Assembly: GCF_900102345.1 (NCBI RefSeq)
Contig: NZ_FNKB01000001.1
Location: 682,001-746,000 of the forward strand
Origin: Leucobacter chromiiresistens
Lineage (GTDB): Bacteria; Actinomycetota; Actinomycetes; Actinomycetales; Microbacteriaceae
Length of the DNA: 64,000 bases
Direction of reading: 5' to 3'
In this document: piece by piece, positions 7,548-16,340 of the stretch
Layout of the letters: each line of letters starts with the position of its first letter
How positions within the stretch are numbered: position 1 is the stretch's first letter
Notes under the pieces: generated by a model
Databases searched by the model: none
The model's input: only the letters and a program-made list of their open reading frames with translations
Told to the model about the DNA's origin: nothing
Position numbers and translations under genes: made by a program

Positions 7548-9359
7548 TCACCGATCATCCCCGATCAGGCCGGGCGCGGGGTTCCCGTTGCCGCTGCCGC
7601 CCGAGCCGTTCGCACCCGAGTTGCCGCTGCCGTTCGAACCGTTGCCGGCGCTCGGCTCCTCCGCAGGGGCCTCGACCGTGATCGAGAGATCGGGCGATGC
7701 GGGCGAGACGCGCTCGGCGCCGTTGCCCTGGCAGGCGACCGTGTAGTTCACCGTGATCGTGCCGCCCGCATCGGGCGACTTCGCCTGGAGGTTCGCCGTC
7801 GTGCCCGAGATGCTCGCGAGGCTGCCGTCGCCCGAGACCGTGACGTTGTAGTTCGAGACCTGCATGCCGGTGGGGCACACGTACGTCGGCAGCGAGACCG
7901 TGAACGACGCGCCCGACTCCACCGAGCTCGGCCCGGTCGGCGCTCCCGGCGCCGGCGCCTCGCCGTACGCCACGTTGTACGTCAGCGTGATGGGCTCGTC
8001 GAGCGGAACGCTGCTGCCCGTCGGGTTCACCGACGTCACCAGGTTCACCTGATCGTCGGGCGCCTGGTTGCCCGGAGCCGTGGTGACGTTGGTGAAGCCG
8101 AGGCCCTGCAGGTAGGCGACGGCCTCGTCGACGTTTCGCCCGACGACCTCGTCGCCGTCGACGACGCCCGTGGTGGGCTCGGGCGGCGTCGTGGTCTCGG
8201 CCGGGGTGGTCGTGCGCGTCGGCGTCGTCGTGGTCGGCGGCTTGTCGGCGTCGTTGTTGCCGCTCAGCAGCGCGATGGCGGTGCCGCCGCCGATGAGCAG
8301 CAGCAGCACCAGCAGCGTGATCAGCGGCCAGGTCCACGGGCTGCGCTTCTTCTTCTTCGGCTCCTCGTCGACCGGGGCCTCGTCGTCGGACGGCGCCTCG
8401 AGCGGCATGGCGCCGGGCATCGCCGTCGTCTGCGGCAGCGCCGTCGTCGCGGCATCGGAGACCGAGGTCTGCGGCAGCGCCATCGTCGCGGGCTGGCTGT
8501 CGCCGAGCACCTGCGGCACGTAGCTCGCGGCGAGCTGCACGTCGCCGCGGTGCAGCGCGGTCGCGGCCTGCGCGAGCTTGGCGGCCGTCATCGGGCGGCC
8601 GGCCGCATCCTTCGCGAGGCAGGCGAGCACGAGATTGCGCACGGGCTCGGGGATGTCGGTCGGGAGGTCGGGCGGCGTGTCGTTGATCTGCGCCATGGCG
8701 ATGGCGACCTGCGACTCGCCCGTGAAGGGGCGCTTGCCGGCGAGGCACTCGTACGCGACGACGCCGAGCGAGTAGATGTCTGTGGCTGCGGTCGCGGTGT
8801 GGCCGCTGGCCTGCTCCGGCGCGAGGTACTGCACCGTGCCCATGACCTGACCGGTCGCGGTGAGCGGCACCTGGTCGGCGATCCGCGCGATGCCGAAGTC
8901 GGTGATCTTCACCCGGCCCTCGGGCGTGATGAGCAGGTTGCCGGGCTTGATGTCGCGGTGCACGAGACCCGCGTCGTGCGCCGCCTGCAGCGAGGTCGCG
9001 GTCTGCGCGACGATGCCGAGGACGCGGTTCGCGGGCAGGCGCCCCTCGCGGTCGATGATCGCCGACAGCGGCTCGCCGGGCACGAGCTCCATGACGATGT
9101 ACGCGGAGCCCTGCTCCTCGCCGTAATCGAAGACGTTCGCGATGCCCTCGTGGTTCACGAGCGCGGCATGGCGCGCCTCCGCGCGGAACCGCTCGAGGAA
9201 GCCGGGATCGCCCATGTACTCGTCTTTGAGGATCTTGATGGCGACGGTGCGGCCGATAATGCTGTCGGTCGCCTTCCAGACCTCACCCATGCCACCGACG
9301 GCGATCCTCGAGCTGAGCTCGTAGCGTCCGCCGAATGTGATCCCTGCCGCTGGCCTCAT
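7548..9359 (-). CDS. pknA: Ser/Thr protein kinase PknA-like, with one PASTA unit and a Gly/Ser/Asn-rich tail
   Basis: A 603-residue kinase. The kinase domain spans about residues 12-270 (VGGMGEVW loop, VAIKIL Lys, HRDIKPGN, DFG, APEQ). A Pro/Asp-rich and Lys-rich juxtamembrane stretch is followed by a membrane helix near 340-362 and a Thr/Pro-rich spacer. One PASTA-like unit lies at about 395-465. Beyond it is an immunoglobulin-like beta region and a low-complexity GNGSNGSGNSG tail. Mycobacterial PknA lacks extracellular PASTA units, so this architecture differs. The ATG overlaps the pbpA stop (ATGA). It should regulate rod/septal synthesis with PknB. Confidence 0.93.
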   Translation of the reverse strand: MRPAAGITFGGRYELSSRIAVGGMGEVWKATDSIIGRTVAIKILKDEYMGDPGFLERFRAEARHAALVNHEGIANVFDYGEEQGSAYIVMELVPGEPLSAIIDREGRLPANRVLGIVAQTATSLQAAHDAGLVHRDIKPGNLLITPEGRVKITDFGIARIADQVPLTATGQVMGTVQYLAPEQASGHTATAATDIYSLGVVAYECLAGKRPFTGESQVAIAMAQINDTPPDLPTDIPEPVRNLVLACLAKDAAGRPMTAAKLAQAATALHRGDVQLAASYVPQVLGDSQPATMALPQTSVSDAATTALPQTTAMPGAMPLEAPSDDEAPVDEEPKKKKRSPWTWPLITLLVLLLLIGGGTAIALLSGNNDADKPPTTTTPTRTTTPAETTTPPEPTTGVVDGDEVVGRNVDEAVAYLQGLGFTNVTTAPGNQAPDDQVNLVTSVNPTGSSVPLDEPITLTYNVAYGEAPAPGAPTGPSSVESGASFTVSLPTYVCPTGMQVSNYNVTVSGDGSLASISGTTANLQAKSPDAGGTITVNYTVACQGNGAERVSPASPDLSITVEAPAEEPSAGNGSNGSGNSGANGSGGSGNGNPAPGLIGDDR

Positions 9360-10843
9360 TCGCTCAACACCGCTTCCATTACTCGTTTTCCAACAGCCGT
9401 GGGAAGCTCGAACGAGCCTCCCTCATTTCCGAAGTTCGCGCCACCGCCGTCGGCGATCACTACGGCTACCGCGACCTCCGGATCCTCCACCGGTGCGAAA
9501 CCAGTGAACCACAGCGTGAAGGGAAGATCATTCCCATCCGCGTCCGTGCCGTTCTCGGCGGTGCCCGTCTTGCCCGCGACGCGGACGCCGTCGATCGCCG
9601 CGTTCTGCGCGAGACCCTCTGGCTTGTTCACGCCGTGCTCCATCATGCTCGCCACCGCGTCGGCCGTCTTCTCGGAGACCGGCTGACTGAACTGCTCGGG
9701 GGAGAACTCCTTCTCCACCGTCAGATCGGGCGTGATGACCTTGTCGACGAGGTACGGCTTCATCACCGTGCCGCCGTTCGCGATCCCGGCCGACACCATC
9801 GCGATCTGCAGCGGGGTGGCGCGCACGTCCTGCTGACCGATCGAGGAGAGTGCGACCTGCGCCTTGCTCTCGGGCACGGGCGACTGGCTCGGGGTCACCG
9901 GAGTGGGGATCGCGAGATCCTGCTCGAACCCGAACTTCGCCGCCATGTCGGGCACCGCGTTGTCGTCCATCTTCGTCGTCATCTCGGCGATCGGAATGTT
10001 GCACGACAGCACGATCGCCTGGTCGAGCGTCGCCTTGTCGCCCGAGCCGCACGTGCTCCGCGACGCGTTCTGCAGCACCGAGCTCGACTGCGGCAGCGTC
10101 CACTGCGCCGGGTTGTCGAACTCGGTCGAGGGAGTCGCCGCCCCCGACTCGATCGCCGCGGCGGCCGAGATCAGCTTGTACACCGATCCCGGGTGGTACA
10201 GGTCGCCGGCGATGGCGCGGTTCTGCAGCGGCTGCGACGGGTCGTCGTTGAGCTGACGGTAGTTCGTGATGATGTCGGCGTCGTTGTTGCTCGAGAGCGC
10301 GTTCGGATCGAACCCCGGCGTCGAGGTGAGCGCGAGGACCTTGCCGGTCTTCGGCTCCAGCGCGACGACGGCGCCTTCGAACCCGTTCTCGGTCATCGCC
10401 GCATACGCCGCCTCCTGCGCCGCCGGGTCGATGGTGGTCTCGATCGAGCTGCCCTGCGGCTCGACGCCGTTCAGGGTGTTCATGATGCGTGTGAAGAACT
10501 GGGCGTTGCCGCTGCCCGACAGATCCTGGTTCATCGCGGCCTCGAGACCGGTCATGCCCTGCGTGCGCGAGAAGTAGCCGGTGAGGGGCGCGTACATGGG
10601 CCCGTTCGCGTACTGCCGCACGTACTGGAAGTCGTCGTCGGTCGGGGTCGAGAAGGCGACGGGATCGCCGTCGACGAGGATCGCGCCGCGCTCGACCTTG
10701 TAGCTGTTCATCAGCGCGCGCGAGTTCAGGGCGTTGGCGCGCAGGTCGTCCGCCTGCACGAACTGGACCATCGTGACCGAGAAGAAGAGCACGATGAACA
10801 TGCCGAAGACGGCGCGGGTGATGAGCTTGAGGGGCTTGTTCAT
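9356..10843 (-). CDS. pbpA: penicillin-binding protein, peptidoglycan transpeptidase (PbpA)
   Basis: A 495-residue class B PBP. One N-terminal membrane anchor (about 8-30) precedes a dimerisation domain and the transpeptidase domain. The three active-site motifs are visible: SVYK near residue 218, SCN near 280 and KTG near 424. It cross-links peptidoglycan at the outer face of the membrane, together with the SEDS glycosyltransferase encoded directly upstream (4-nt overlap). Homologues in this operon act in septal or elongation synthesis under control of the two kinases. Confidence 0.96.
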   Translation of the reverse strand: MNKPLKLITRAVFGMFIVLFFSVTMVQFVQADDLRANALNSRALMNSYKVERGAILVDGDPVAFSTPTDDDFQYVRQYANGPMYAPLTGYFSRTQGMTGLEAAMNQDLSGSGNAQFFTRIMNTLNGVEPQGSSIETTIDPAAQEAAYAAMTENGFEGAVVALEPKTGKVLALTSTPGFDPNALSSNNDADIITNYRQLNDDPSQPLQNRAIAGDLYHPGSVYKLISAAAAIESGAATPSTEFDNPAQWTLPQSSSVLQNASRSTCGSGDKATLDQAIVLSCNIPIAEMTTKMDDNAVPDMAAKFGFEQDLAIPTPVTPSQSPVPESKAQVALSSIGQQDVRATPLQIAMVSAGIANGGTVMKPYLVDKVITPDLTVEKEFSPEQFSQPVSEKTADAVASMMEHGVNKPEGLAQNAAIDGVRVAGKTGTAENGTDADGNDLPFTLWFTGFAPVEDPEVAVAVVIADGGGANFGNEGGSFELPTAVGKRVMEAVLSE

Positions 10844-12240
10844 GAGCGGATCACCAGTTTCGGTCGGTTGCGAACCGAGTTCGACAGGAGGATCAGGAGG
10901 GCGACGATGATCCAGTTCGAGACGAGCGACGAGCCGCCCGCGGCCAGGAACGGCGCCGTGAGGCCCGTGAGCGGGATCACCCGGGTGACGCCGCCGACCA
11001 CGATGAAGACCTGGAACGCGATGGTGAACGCGAGGCCCGCGGCGAGCAGCTTGCCGAAGTCGTCGTGCCCGGCGAACCCGATGCGGAGGCCCCGGCCGAC
11101 CAGCAGCAGGTAGGCGGCGAGGATCACGAAGAGCCCGATGAGGCCCAGCTCCTCGCCGATGCTCGGAATGATGTAGTCGCTGAACGAGAGCGGCGTCACC
11201 GCGGGGTACCCCTGGCCCAGGCCCGTGCCGGTCATGCCGCCGTTCGCCATGCCGAAGAGGCCCTGCACCATCTGGTAGCTCGCGCCATTCGGGTCGGCGA
11301 ACGGGTCGAGCCAGTTCGCGAACCGGTTGCCGACGTAGGGCAGCGTCTGGCTCGCGATCAGGCCGCCCGAGAGGAAGAGGCCGAGCCCGAGGATGATCCA
11401 GCCGATCCTGCCCGTCGCCAGGTACAGCATCGAGAGGAAGAGGCCGAAGTAGAGCAGCGAGGTGCCGAGATCGCGCTGGAACACCAGCACCGACATCGCG
11501 GCGAGCCAGAACACGATGAGCGGCCCGAGGTCGCGCGCGCGCGGGAAGCGGATGCCGAGGATCTTCTTGCCCGCCATCGCGAGCGAATCACGGCTGCGCA
11601 CCAGATACCCGGCGAAGAAGACGGCCAGCAGGATCTTCGCGATCTCGCCCGGCTGGAACGAGAAGCCGCCGATGTTGATCCAGACGCGGGCGCCGTTCAG
11701 GGTCTGGCCGATGCCGGGGAGCATCGGCAGCAGCAGCAGCACGACCGCGGCGAGGCCCGTGAGGTACGTGTACCGGAACAGCACCATGTGGTTGCGGATC
11801 ACCCAGAGCACTGCGATCGCCGCGACCACCGCGATCGTCGACCAGAGGAGCTGCCGCACCGGGAAGGCCGCCTCCTCGTCGAACGAGATGCGGTAGATCA
11901 TCGCGATGCCGACCATGTTCAGCATCGCCGCGATCGGCATGATGAGCGGGTCGGCGTCGGGCGCGATGCGGCGGATCGTCAGGTGCAGTCCGATGAGCGC
12001 GACGGCGAATGCGGCGCCCATCGGCAGCAGCTCCGTCGACGGGGCGCCCCCGAGCGTGAGATCGATGATGACGATCGCGCCGACGCCGATGGCGACCGCG
12101 AAGACGAGCAGCGCCAGCTCGAGCGCCTGCAGCTTGCGCGGCGCGCGCAGCGCCGTGATGCGCTGCAGCACCGTCTCGCTGGTGCGGGTCTTCTCGAACG
12201 TGCGGGCCTGCCCGCCGTCGGCCGACTGGGCGTCACTCAT
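10840..12240 (-). CDS. rodA: SEDS peptidoglycan glycosyltransferase, FtsW/RodA family
   Basis: A 466-residue polytopic membrane protein with about ten to twelve helices. Typical SEDS segments are seen: LNGARVWINIGGFSFQPGEI (catalytic-site region), FQRDLGTSLLYFG and IGEELGLIG near the C-terminal half. It polymerises glycan strands from lipid II with its partner PbpA. The N-terminus carries about 45 extra cytosolic residues (MSDAQSADGGQ...) with Thr and Ser, possible kinase targets. The ATG overlaps the pstP stop by 8 nt. FtsW and RodA cannot be separated by sequence alone; operon context favours RodA. Confidence 0.95.
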   Translation of the reverse strand: MSDAQSADGGQARTFEKTRTSETVLQRITALRAPRKLQALELALLVFAVAIGVGAIVIIDLTLGGAPSTELLPMGAAFAVALIGLHLTIRRIAPDADPLIMPIAAMLNMVGIAMIYRISFDEEAAFPVRQLLWSTIAVVAAIAVLWVIRNHMVLFRYTYLTGLAAVVLLLLPMLPGIGQTLNGARVWINIGGFSFQPGEIAKILLAVFFAGYLVRSRDSLAMAGKKILGIRFPRARDLGPLIVFWLAAMSVLVFQRDLGTSLLYFGLFLSMLYLATGRIGWIILGLGLFLSGGLIASQTLPYVGNRFANWLDPFADPNGASYQMVQGLFGMANGGMTGTGLGQGYPAVTPLSFSDYIIPSIGEELGLIGLFVILAAYLLLVGRGLRIGFAGHDDFGKLLAAGLAFTIAFQVFIVVGGVTRVIPLTGLTAPFLAAGGSSLVSNWIIVALLILLSNSVRNRPKLVIRS

Positions 12241-13504
12241 CGGTATCCCCCAACCGCAGCACGATGTCGCGCGCCTCCTCCAGGGAGCCCGCCGTCAGCG
12301 TGCGCTTCACCTGCCGCTGCTCGAGGCCGTCGAGATCCTCCAGCGGAATCTCGGTGTCCTCGGCGACCGAGTAGAGCGAGAGCGCGCCGATGTTCTGCTG
12401 CACGCCCTGGTAGATGATGACCGTCCGATCGTCGGTGCCGACGAAGTAACGGGTCTGCGTCCACTGGTAGCCGACGAGGAGCGCGCCCCCGATCGCCACG
12501 AGCACGGCGATCCCGCCGAACGCCCACAGCAGGCGCCGGCGACGGTTGCGCCGCTTCGTCTCCGCGATGAGCTCGGCCAGGTACTCGTCGACGCGGGACT
12601 CGAAGTGGCTCTCCTCGACCACCGGCGCCTTGCGCACCGCGCGCTTGCGGCTGAGCAGGCGGTTGCGGGCCGTCGACGTCGTGCCGTCCATCGCGGCCTC
12701 GGTCGTCGCGGCCGATCCTGCGAAGCGCCGGCCCTCCTGCTTGAGCTCCAGAGTGTCGCCCGGGTCGACCGCGGGAGCGGCGACGGTCTCGACGAGCACG
12801 ACCGTCACGTTGTCGGGCGCGCCGTGCGACAGGCTCTTGTCGATGAGCGCGTCCACGCCGTTCTGCAGGGTCGAGCGGCGGCGCAGAATCTTCTCGATGT
12901 CGGCGTCGTCGACGTAGCCGCAGAGGCCGTCCGAGCACAGCAGCCAGACGTCGCCGGGCTGCGTGTCGACCACCAGGGTGTCGACCTGCGGCGAGGAGTC
13001 GACGTCGCCGAGCACCCGCATCAGCACCGAGCGGCGCGGGTGGGTCTTCGCCTCCTCCTCGGTGATCTTGCCGCTGTCGACGAGACGCTGCACGAACGTG
13101 TGATCCTTGGTGATCTGCTGCAGCGCGTCGTCGCGCAGCAGGTACAGGCGGGAGTCGCCGATGTGGCCGATGGCCAGCTGATCCTCGACCGGGATGAACC
13201 CCGTGAAGGTCGTGCCCATGCCGGCGAGCTCGGGGCGATCGCGCACGGTGGAGCGCAGCTTCGTGTTCGTGTCGAGGATCGCCGTGCGCAGCACATTGGT
13301 CATCGCCTCGGGGCTGCCCGTCGGCGGCACATCGAGCTCGGCCATCGCCTTCGCCGCGATCGCGGAGGCCACATCGCCGCCCGCGTGGCCGCCCATGCCG
13401 TCGGCGACGAGATAGATGTGATCGCCGGCGAACGCCGAATCCTGGTTGTTGGACCGCACCATGCCCACATGGGAGCCGATGGCGCTCTCGTACGTGACCG
13501 TCAC
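12233..13504 (-). CDS. pstP: PP2C-type Ser/Thr protein phosphatase PstP
   Basis: About 423 residues from GTG 13504, which has GAGG 8 nt upstream and lies 2 nt after the fhaB stop; the open frame runs far upstream through fhaB but that part is not coding. The PP2C domain (residues 3-235) keeps the metal motifs: NNQDS, VADGMGGHAGG, GDSRLYL, CSDGL and DNVTV. A basic linker (RKRAVRK) is followed by a membrane helix near 331-355 and an extracellular region of about 65 residues. It dephosphorylates PknA, PknB and their substrates. Confidence 0.95.
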   Translation of the reverse strand: MTVTYESAIGSHVGMVRSNNQDSAFAGDHIYLVADGMGGHAGGDVASAIAAKAMAELDVPPTGSPEAMTNVLRTAILDTNTKLRSTVRDRPELAGMGTTFTGFIPVEDQLAIGHIGDSRLYLLRDDALQQITKDHTFVQRLVDSGKITEEEAKTHPRRSVLMRVLGDVDSSPQVDTLVVDTQPGDVWLLCSDGLCGYVDDADIEKILRRRSTLQNGVDALIDKSLSHGAPDNVTVVLVETVAAPAVDPGDTLELKQEGRRFAGSAATTEAAMDGTTSTARNRLLSRKRAVRKAPVVEESHFESRVDEYLAELIAETKRRNRRRRLLWAFGGIAVLVAIGGALLVGYQWTQTRYFVGTDDRTVIIYQGVQQNIGALSLYSVAEDTEIPLEDLDGLEQRQVKRTLTAGSLEEARDIVLRLGDTDE

Positions 13505-13506
13505 GC

Positions 13507-14064
13507 TCAGGGCCTCAGCTCGAACGTGGTCGTGCCGATGGTGACCGGCGTGTACGGGGGAACGGGAACCGACTTCGTGACGCGGGCGCCGTCGAGACGC
13601 GTGCCGTTCGTGGAGTCGAGATCGGTGAGGATCCACTCGCCGCCGGTGCGGGCGAGGCGGGCGTGATACGTCGAGGTGTACTCGTCGACGATCACCAGGG
13701 TGGAGTCGCTGCTGCGCCCGATCGTCACCAGGTCGTCGTCGAGCACGATCGACGTGCCGGAGGCGACGCCCGACGTGATGACGAGGTGCTTGGGAGCGCC
13801 CAGGCCGCCGGCCGTGGGCAGCGCGCCGCCGCTCGGGGTGATCGCCGGGGGCCCCGTCGCCGCCTGCGGTGCAGCGGGTGCAGCGGGTGCGGCGGGCCGG
13901 GCCGCCGGGGTGACCGCCTGCACCGATGCAGACCCGTCTCCCTTCATGCGGCGCACCGGGGCGCCGAACAGGTCGCTGCGCAGCGCGTAGACGATGGCGA
14001 AGATGAAGATCCACAGCACCAGCAGGAAGCCGATGCGCAGGATCAGGAGGGTGAGTTCGCTCAC
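13507..14064 (-). CDS. fhaB: FHA domain protein FhaB (FipA-like)
   Basis: A 185-residue protein with an N-terminal membrane helix (LLILRIGFLLVLWIFIFAIVY), a Pro/Ala-rich linker (about 50-85) and a C-terminal FHA domain (about 95-180). The phosphothreonine-binding residues are present in GRSSDS, the conserved S..H pair (STYHARL) and DLDSTNGT. FHA domains bind pThr made by PknA/PknB; the mycobacterial homologue links FtsZ and FtsQ at the septum. The ATG overlaps the fhaA stop by 4 nt. Confidence 0.94.
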   Translation of the reverse strand: MSELTLLILRIGFLLVLWIFIFAIVYALRSDLFGAPVRRMKGDGSASVQAVTPAARPAAPAAPAAPQAATGPPAITPSGGALPTAGGLGAPKHLVITSGVASGTSIVLDDDLVTIGRSSDSTLVIVDEYTSTYHARLARTGGEWILTDLDSTNGTRLDGARVTKSVPVPPYTPVTIGTTTFELRP

Positions 14065-14978
14065 AGGCCTCTCCAGAAGTCTTCGTCGATGCCCGGCGCC
14101 GCGTCTCGCGCGGGATTCGGGTTCGACGTGCGGGGGGTGCTGCGCCCGGCGCCCCGGTCGGCTGCGTCTGCCGCGCGAGGGGCGGGGCCGGCGCTCGGCG
14201 CAGCGCTCGGGAAATCTGCGGGGGGCGTCGATCGCTGCGCAGGCCGGGCGGGCTGCGCCGGGTGCGCGGGCTGCGCGCGCGTCGGTGCGGGAGGCGCTGC
14301 TCGCCGGCTGCTCTCCCGGCCCGGCACCAGCTGGAACTGCAGGCTCGTCTGACCGATGGTGATGACGGTGCCGGGGGAGAGCGCGGCCTCGCGGAACCGC
14401 TGGCCGTTGATCTTCGAGCCGTTCGTGGAGCCGAGGTCGCGGGCGATGCCCGCCGCCCCGTCCCAGATCAGCTCGAGGTGCTTGCGCGATGCGGCGTTGT
14501 CGCTGATGCGGATGCCGCAGTCGCTGCCGCGGCCCACCGTGGTGGTGCCCCGACCCAGCTCGTGGCGCGTGCCGTCGACGTCGATGGCCGCGACCCAGTC
14601 GACCGCGCCCTCCACCCGCGAGGCGTCGACCTGCAGCACGCCGACCGTGATCGAGCTGTCGCTGCGGATCTCGACGTCGGGCTCGCCGAGCAGCTGATAG
14701 CTCTGCCGCTTCGCATGCTTCGCGATGATGCCCCGCAGCTCCTGCCCGAGCGTGCTGCCGAGCTGGTACAGGCGATCCGCGTCCTTCTCGGACACGCGCA
14801 CGACGAAGCGGTTGGGGGCCAGCACGCGATCGCGGTCGACCACGACGGCGCCGATGTCGAGCTCGCGCTTCAGCGCCGAGGCGATCTCGACCGGCTGCAC
14901 TCCCGAGCGGAACGTGCGCGCGAACGCGCCGTTGACGGCTCGTTCGAGCCCGCGCTCGACGCTGTCCAGAATGCCCAC
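14061..14978 (-). CDS. fhaA: FHA domain protein FhaA with N-terminal DUF3662 domain
   Basis: A 305-residue cytosolic protein. Residues 1-115 form the DUF3662 domain (MGILDSVERGLERAVNGAFA). The FHA domain follows at about 145-215 (GRGSDCGIR, SRKHLEL, LGSTNGS). The last 90 residues are a Pro/Ala/Arg-rich disordered tail ending in DEDFWRGL. In mycobacterial FhaA the FHA domain is at the C-terminal end after a long linker, so this order is different. The start is GTG 14978. It is the first gene of the seven-gene operon. An A/T-rich island (TTTAGTTTAG, near 15028-15037) upstream may hold the operon promoter. Confidence 0.93.
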   Translation of the reverse strand: MGILDSVERGLERAVNGAFARTFRSGVQPVEIASALKRELDIGAVVVDRDRVLAPNRFVVRVSEKDADRLYQLGSTLGQELRGIIAKHAKRQSYQLLGEPDVEIRSDSSITVGVLQVDASRVEGAVDWVAAIDVDGTRHELGRGTTTVGRGSDCGIRISDNAASRKHLELIWDGAAGIARDLGSTNGSKINGQRFREAALSPGTVITIGQTSLQFQLVPGRESSRRAAPPAPTRAQPAHPAQPARPAQRSTPPADFPSAAPSAGPAPRAADAADRGAGRSTPRTSNPNPARDAAPGIDEDFWRGL

Positions 14979-15112
14979 GTGCCGTGTCGTCCCTTCGTCA
15001 GCCCCGGATCGCGCCCGAGGCGGTTTGGTTTAGTTTAGCCCGCTTTGGCGAGTCGGGCTTCGGCTGCTAAGCTAGGGGAGTTGTCTGAGTGGAAGCGCTC
15101 AGGAAACGACTC

Positions 15113-15195
15113 GCGCGAGTGGCGGAATGGCAGACGCGCTGGCTTCAGGTGCCAGTGCCCGCAAGGGCGTGGGGGTTCAAGTCCCCCCTCGCGCA
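15113..15195 (+). tRNA. tRNA-Leu (anticodon CAG)
   Basis: The 7-bp acceptor stem (GCGCGAG/CTCGCGC), the anticodon stem CTGGC/GCCAG with loop TTCAGGT, a long variable arm (CCC/GGG) and a GGGGG-TTCAAGT-CCCCC T-arm define a class II tRNA. The anticodon is CAG, reading CUG. CCA is not encoded (discriminator A then CGA). Confidence 0.97.
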
Positions 15196-15201
15196 CGAGT
15201 G

Positions 15202-15233
15202 CAGCGCCCGGTCCCGGAAGGGATCGGGCGCTG
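15202..15233 (+). terminator. terminator of tRNA-Leu
   Basis: A 14-bp stem (one G-T pair) with a GGAA tetraloop starts 6 nt after the tRNA and is followed by the T-rich TTGTGTGTTC. Confidence 0.8.
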
Positions 15234-15480
15234 TTGTGTGTTCGGGAGGATCTCGCGCGGCGCGCGCTCGCGCGGCCTCGCTCGCGCAGTGGATCCGCGT
15301 TCGTGCAGGAGGCTTCTGCTCTAGGCGACCGCGCGACGCCGGATCTCCTGCATGAAGGGAGGGCGGAGCGCCCCGCGCCCTAAGGACCCGGGGCGCCGGA
15401 GCGCAACGCCCCGATGCGGGCGCGCTGGAGCGAGTAGCTTGGCCTCGAGACGATGCGCGCGAGCGCGAACAGGGGTGACG

Positions 15481-16239
15481 ATGATTCCGATGTGGCTGCA
15501 GGCCCTGTGGTGGGGGTTCGTGGGCGGCGCGGCCCTGCTGCTCGGCGCATTCGTTGCCTGGCGGTGGCGGATCCCGCCGAAGGCGATCTCGACGATCATG
15601 GCCTTCGGCGCCGGGGTGCTGATCTCGGCACTCGCGTTCGAGCTCGTCGACGAGGCCGCCGACGGCGGCGGGCTGATCCCCACCGTCTCCGGCTTCCTCA
15701 CCGGTGCCGTGATCTTCGTGGCGGCGAACGCCGTGCTCGCCCGGAAGGGCGCGCGGCACCGCAAGCGGTCGAGCGGCCGCCAGAAGAGCGAGTCGGAGCA
15801 GCCGGGCAGCGGCACCGCGATCGCGGTGGGCGCCCTGCTCGACGGCGTGCCCGAGTCGCTCGTGCTCGGGCTCGGACTCGTGACCGCGGGCGCAGTGAGC
15901 CCCGCCATGCTCGTCGCCGTCTTCATCTCGAATGTTCCCGAGGGGCTCTCGAGCAGTGCCGGGATGAAGCAGGCGGGCCGTAGCGCGGCCTACGTGTTCG
16001 GCGTGTGGAGCGTCATCGCGGTGCTGTCGGGCGTGTCGGCCGCAGCCGGGTTCCTGCTGCTCGACGGAGCCCCCGGCGGGCTGATCGCGTTCATCACGGC
16101 GCTCGCCGCGGGCGCGATCCTCGCGATGCTCTCCGACTCGATGATTCCCGAGGCGTTCGAGAACGACCACATGCTGACGGGGCTCACCACGGCGCTCGGC
16201 TTCGCCGTCGCGTTCACCGTGCACTCGATCGGCGGCTGA
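15481..16239 (+). CDS. ZIP family divalent metal transporter
   Basis: A 252-residue membrane protein from ATG 15481 (AGGGG a few nt upstream; GTG 15475 is possible). Eight membrane helices are predicted, with a charged loop (ARKGARHRKRSSGRQKSESE) in the middle as in ZIP proteins. The metal-binding helix motifs appear as LDGVPESLVLG and SNVPEGLSS. ZIP proteins import zinc, iron or manganese into the cytosol. It stands alone between the tRNA and the glutaminase gene. The 250 bp upstream hold GC-rich stems but no recognised gene. Confidence 0.88.
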   Translation: MIPMWLQALWWGFVGGAALLLGAFVAWRWRIPPKAISTIMAFGAGVLISALAFELVDEAADGGGLIPTVSGFLTGAVIFVAANAVLARKGARHRKRSSGRQKSESEQPGSGTAIAVGALLDGVPESLVLGLGLVTAGAVSPAMLVAVFISNVPEGLSSSAGMKQAGRSAAYVFGVWSVIAVLSGVSAAAGFLLLDGAPGGLIAFITALAAGAILAMLSDSMIPEAFENDHMLTGLTTALGFAVAFTVHSIGG

Positions 16240-16340
16240 GGGGCGCGGGAGCGGCGCGCCCCTCAGCCGAAGTACTGCTTGCGGTCGGCGACGCGACGGG
16301 AGTTTACTGGTCGGAGGGGGTCCGACCAGGGGAGTTCCGG

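Noticed and set aside
13505-14014. N-terminal extension of the phosphatase gene
   Set aside because: The open frame continues upstream but overlaps fhaB out of frame and is Arg/Pro-rich; the PP2C domain begins just after GTG 13504.
15061-15112. A second RNA gene before tRNA-Leu
   Set aside because: The sequence has short self-complementary pieces but no tRNA or known small RNA architecture.
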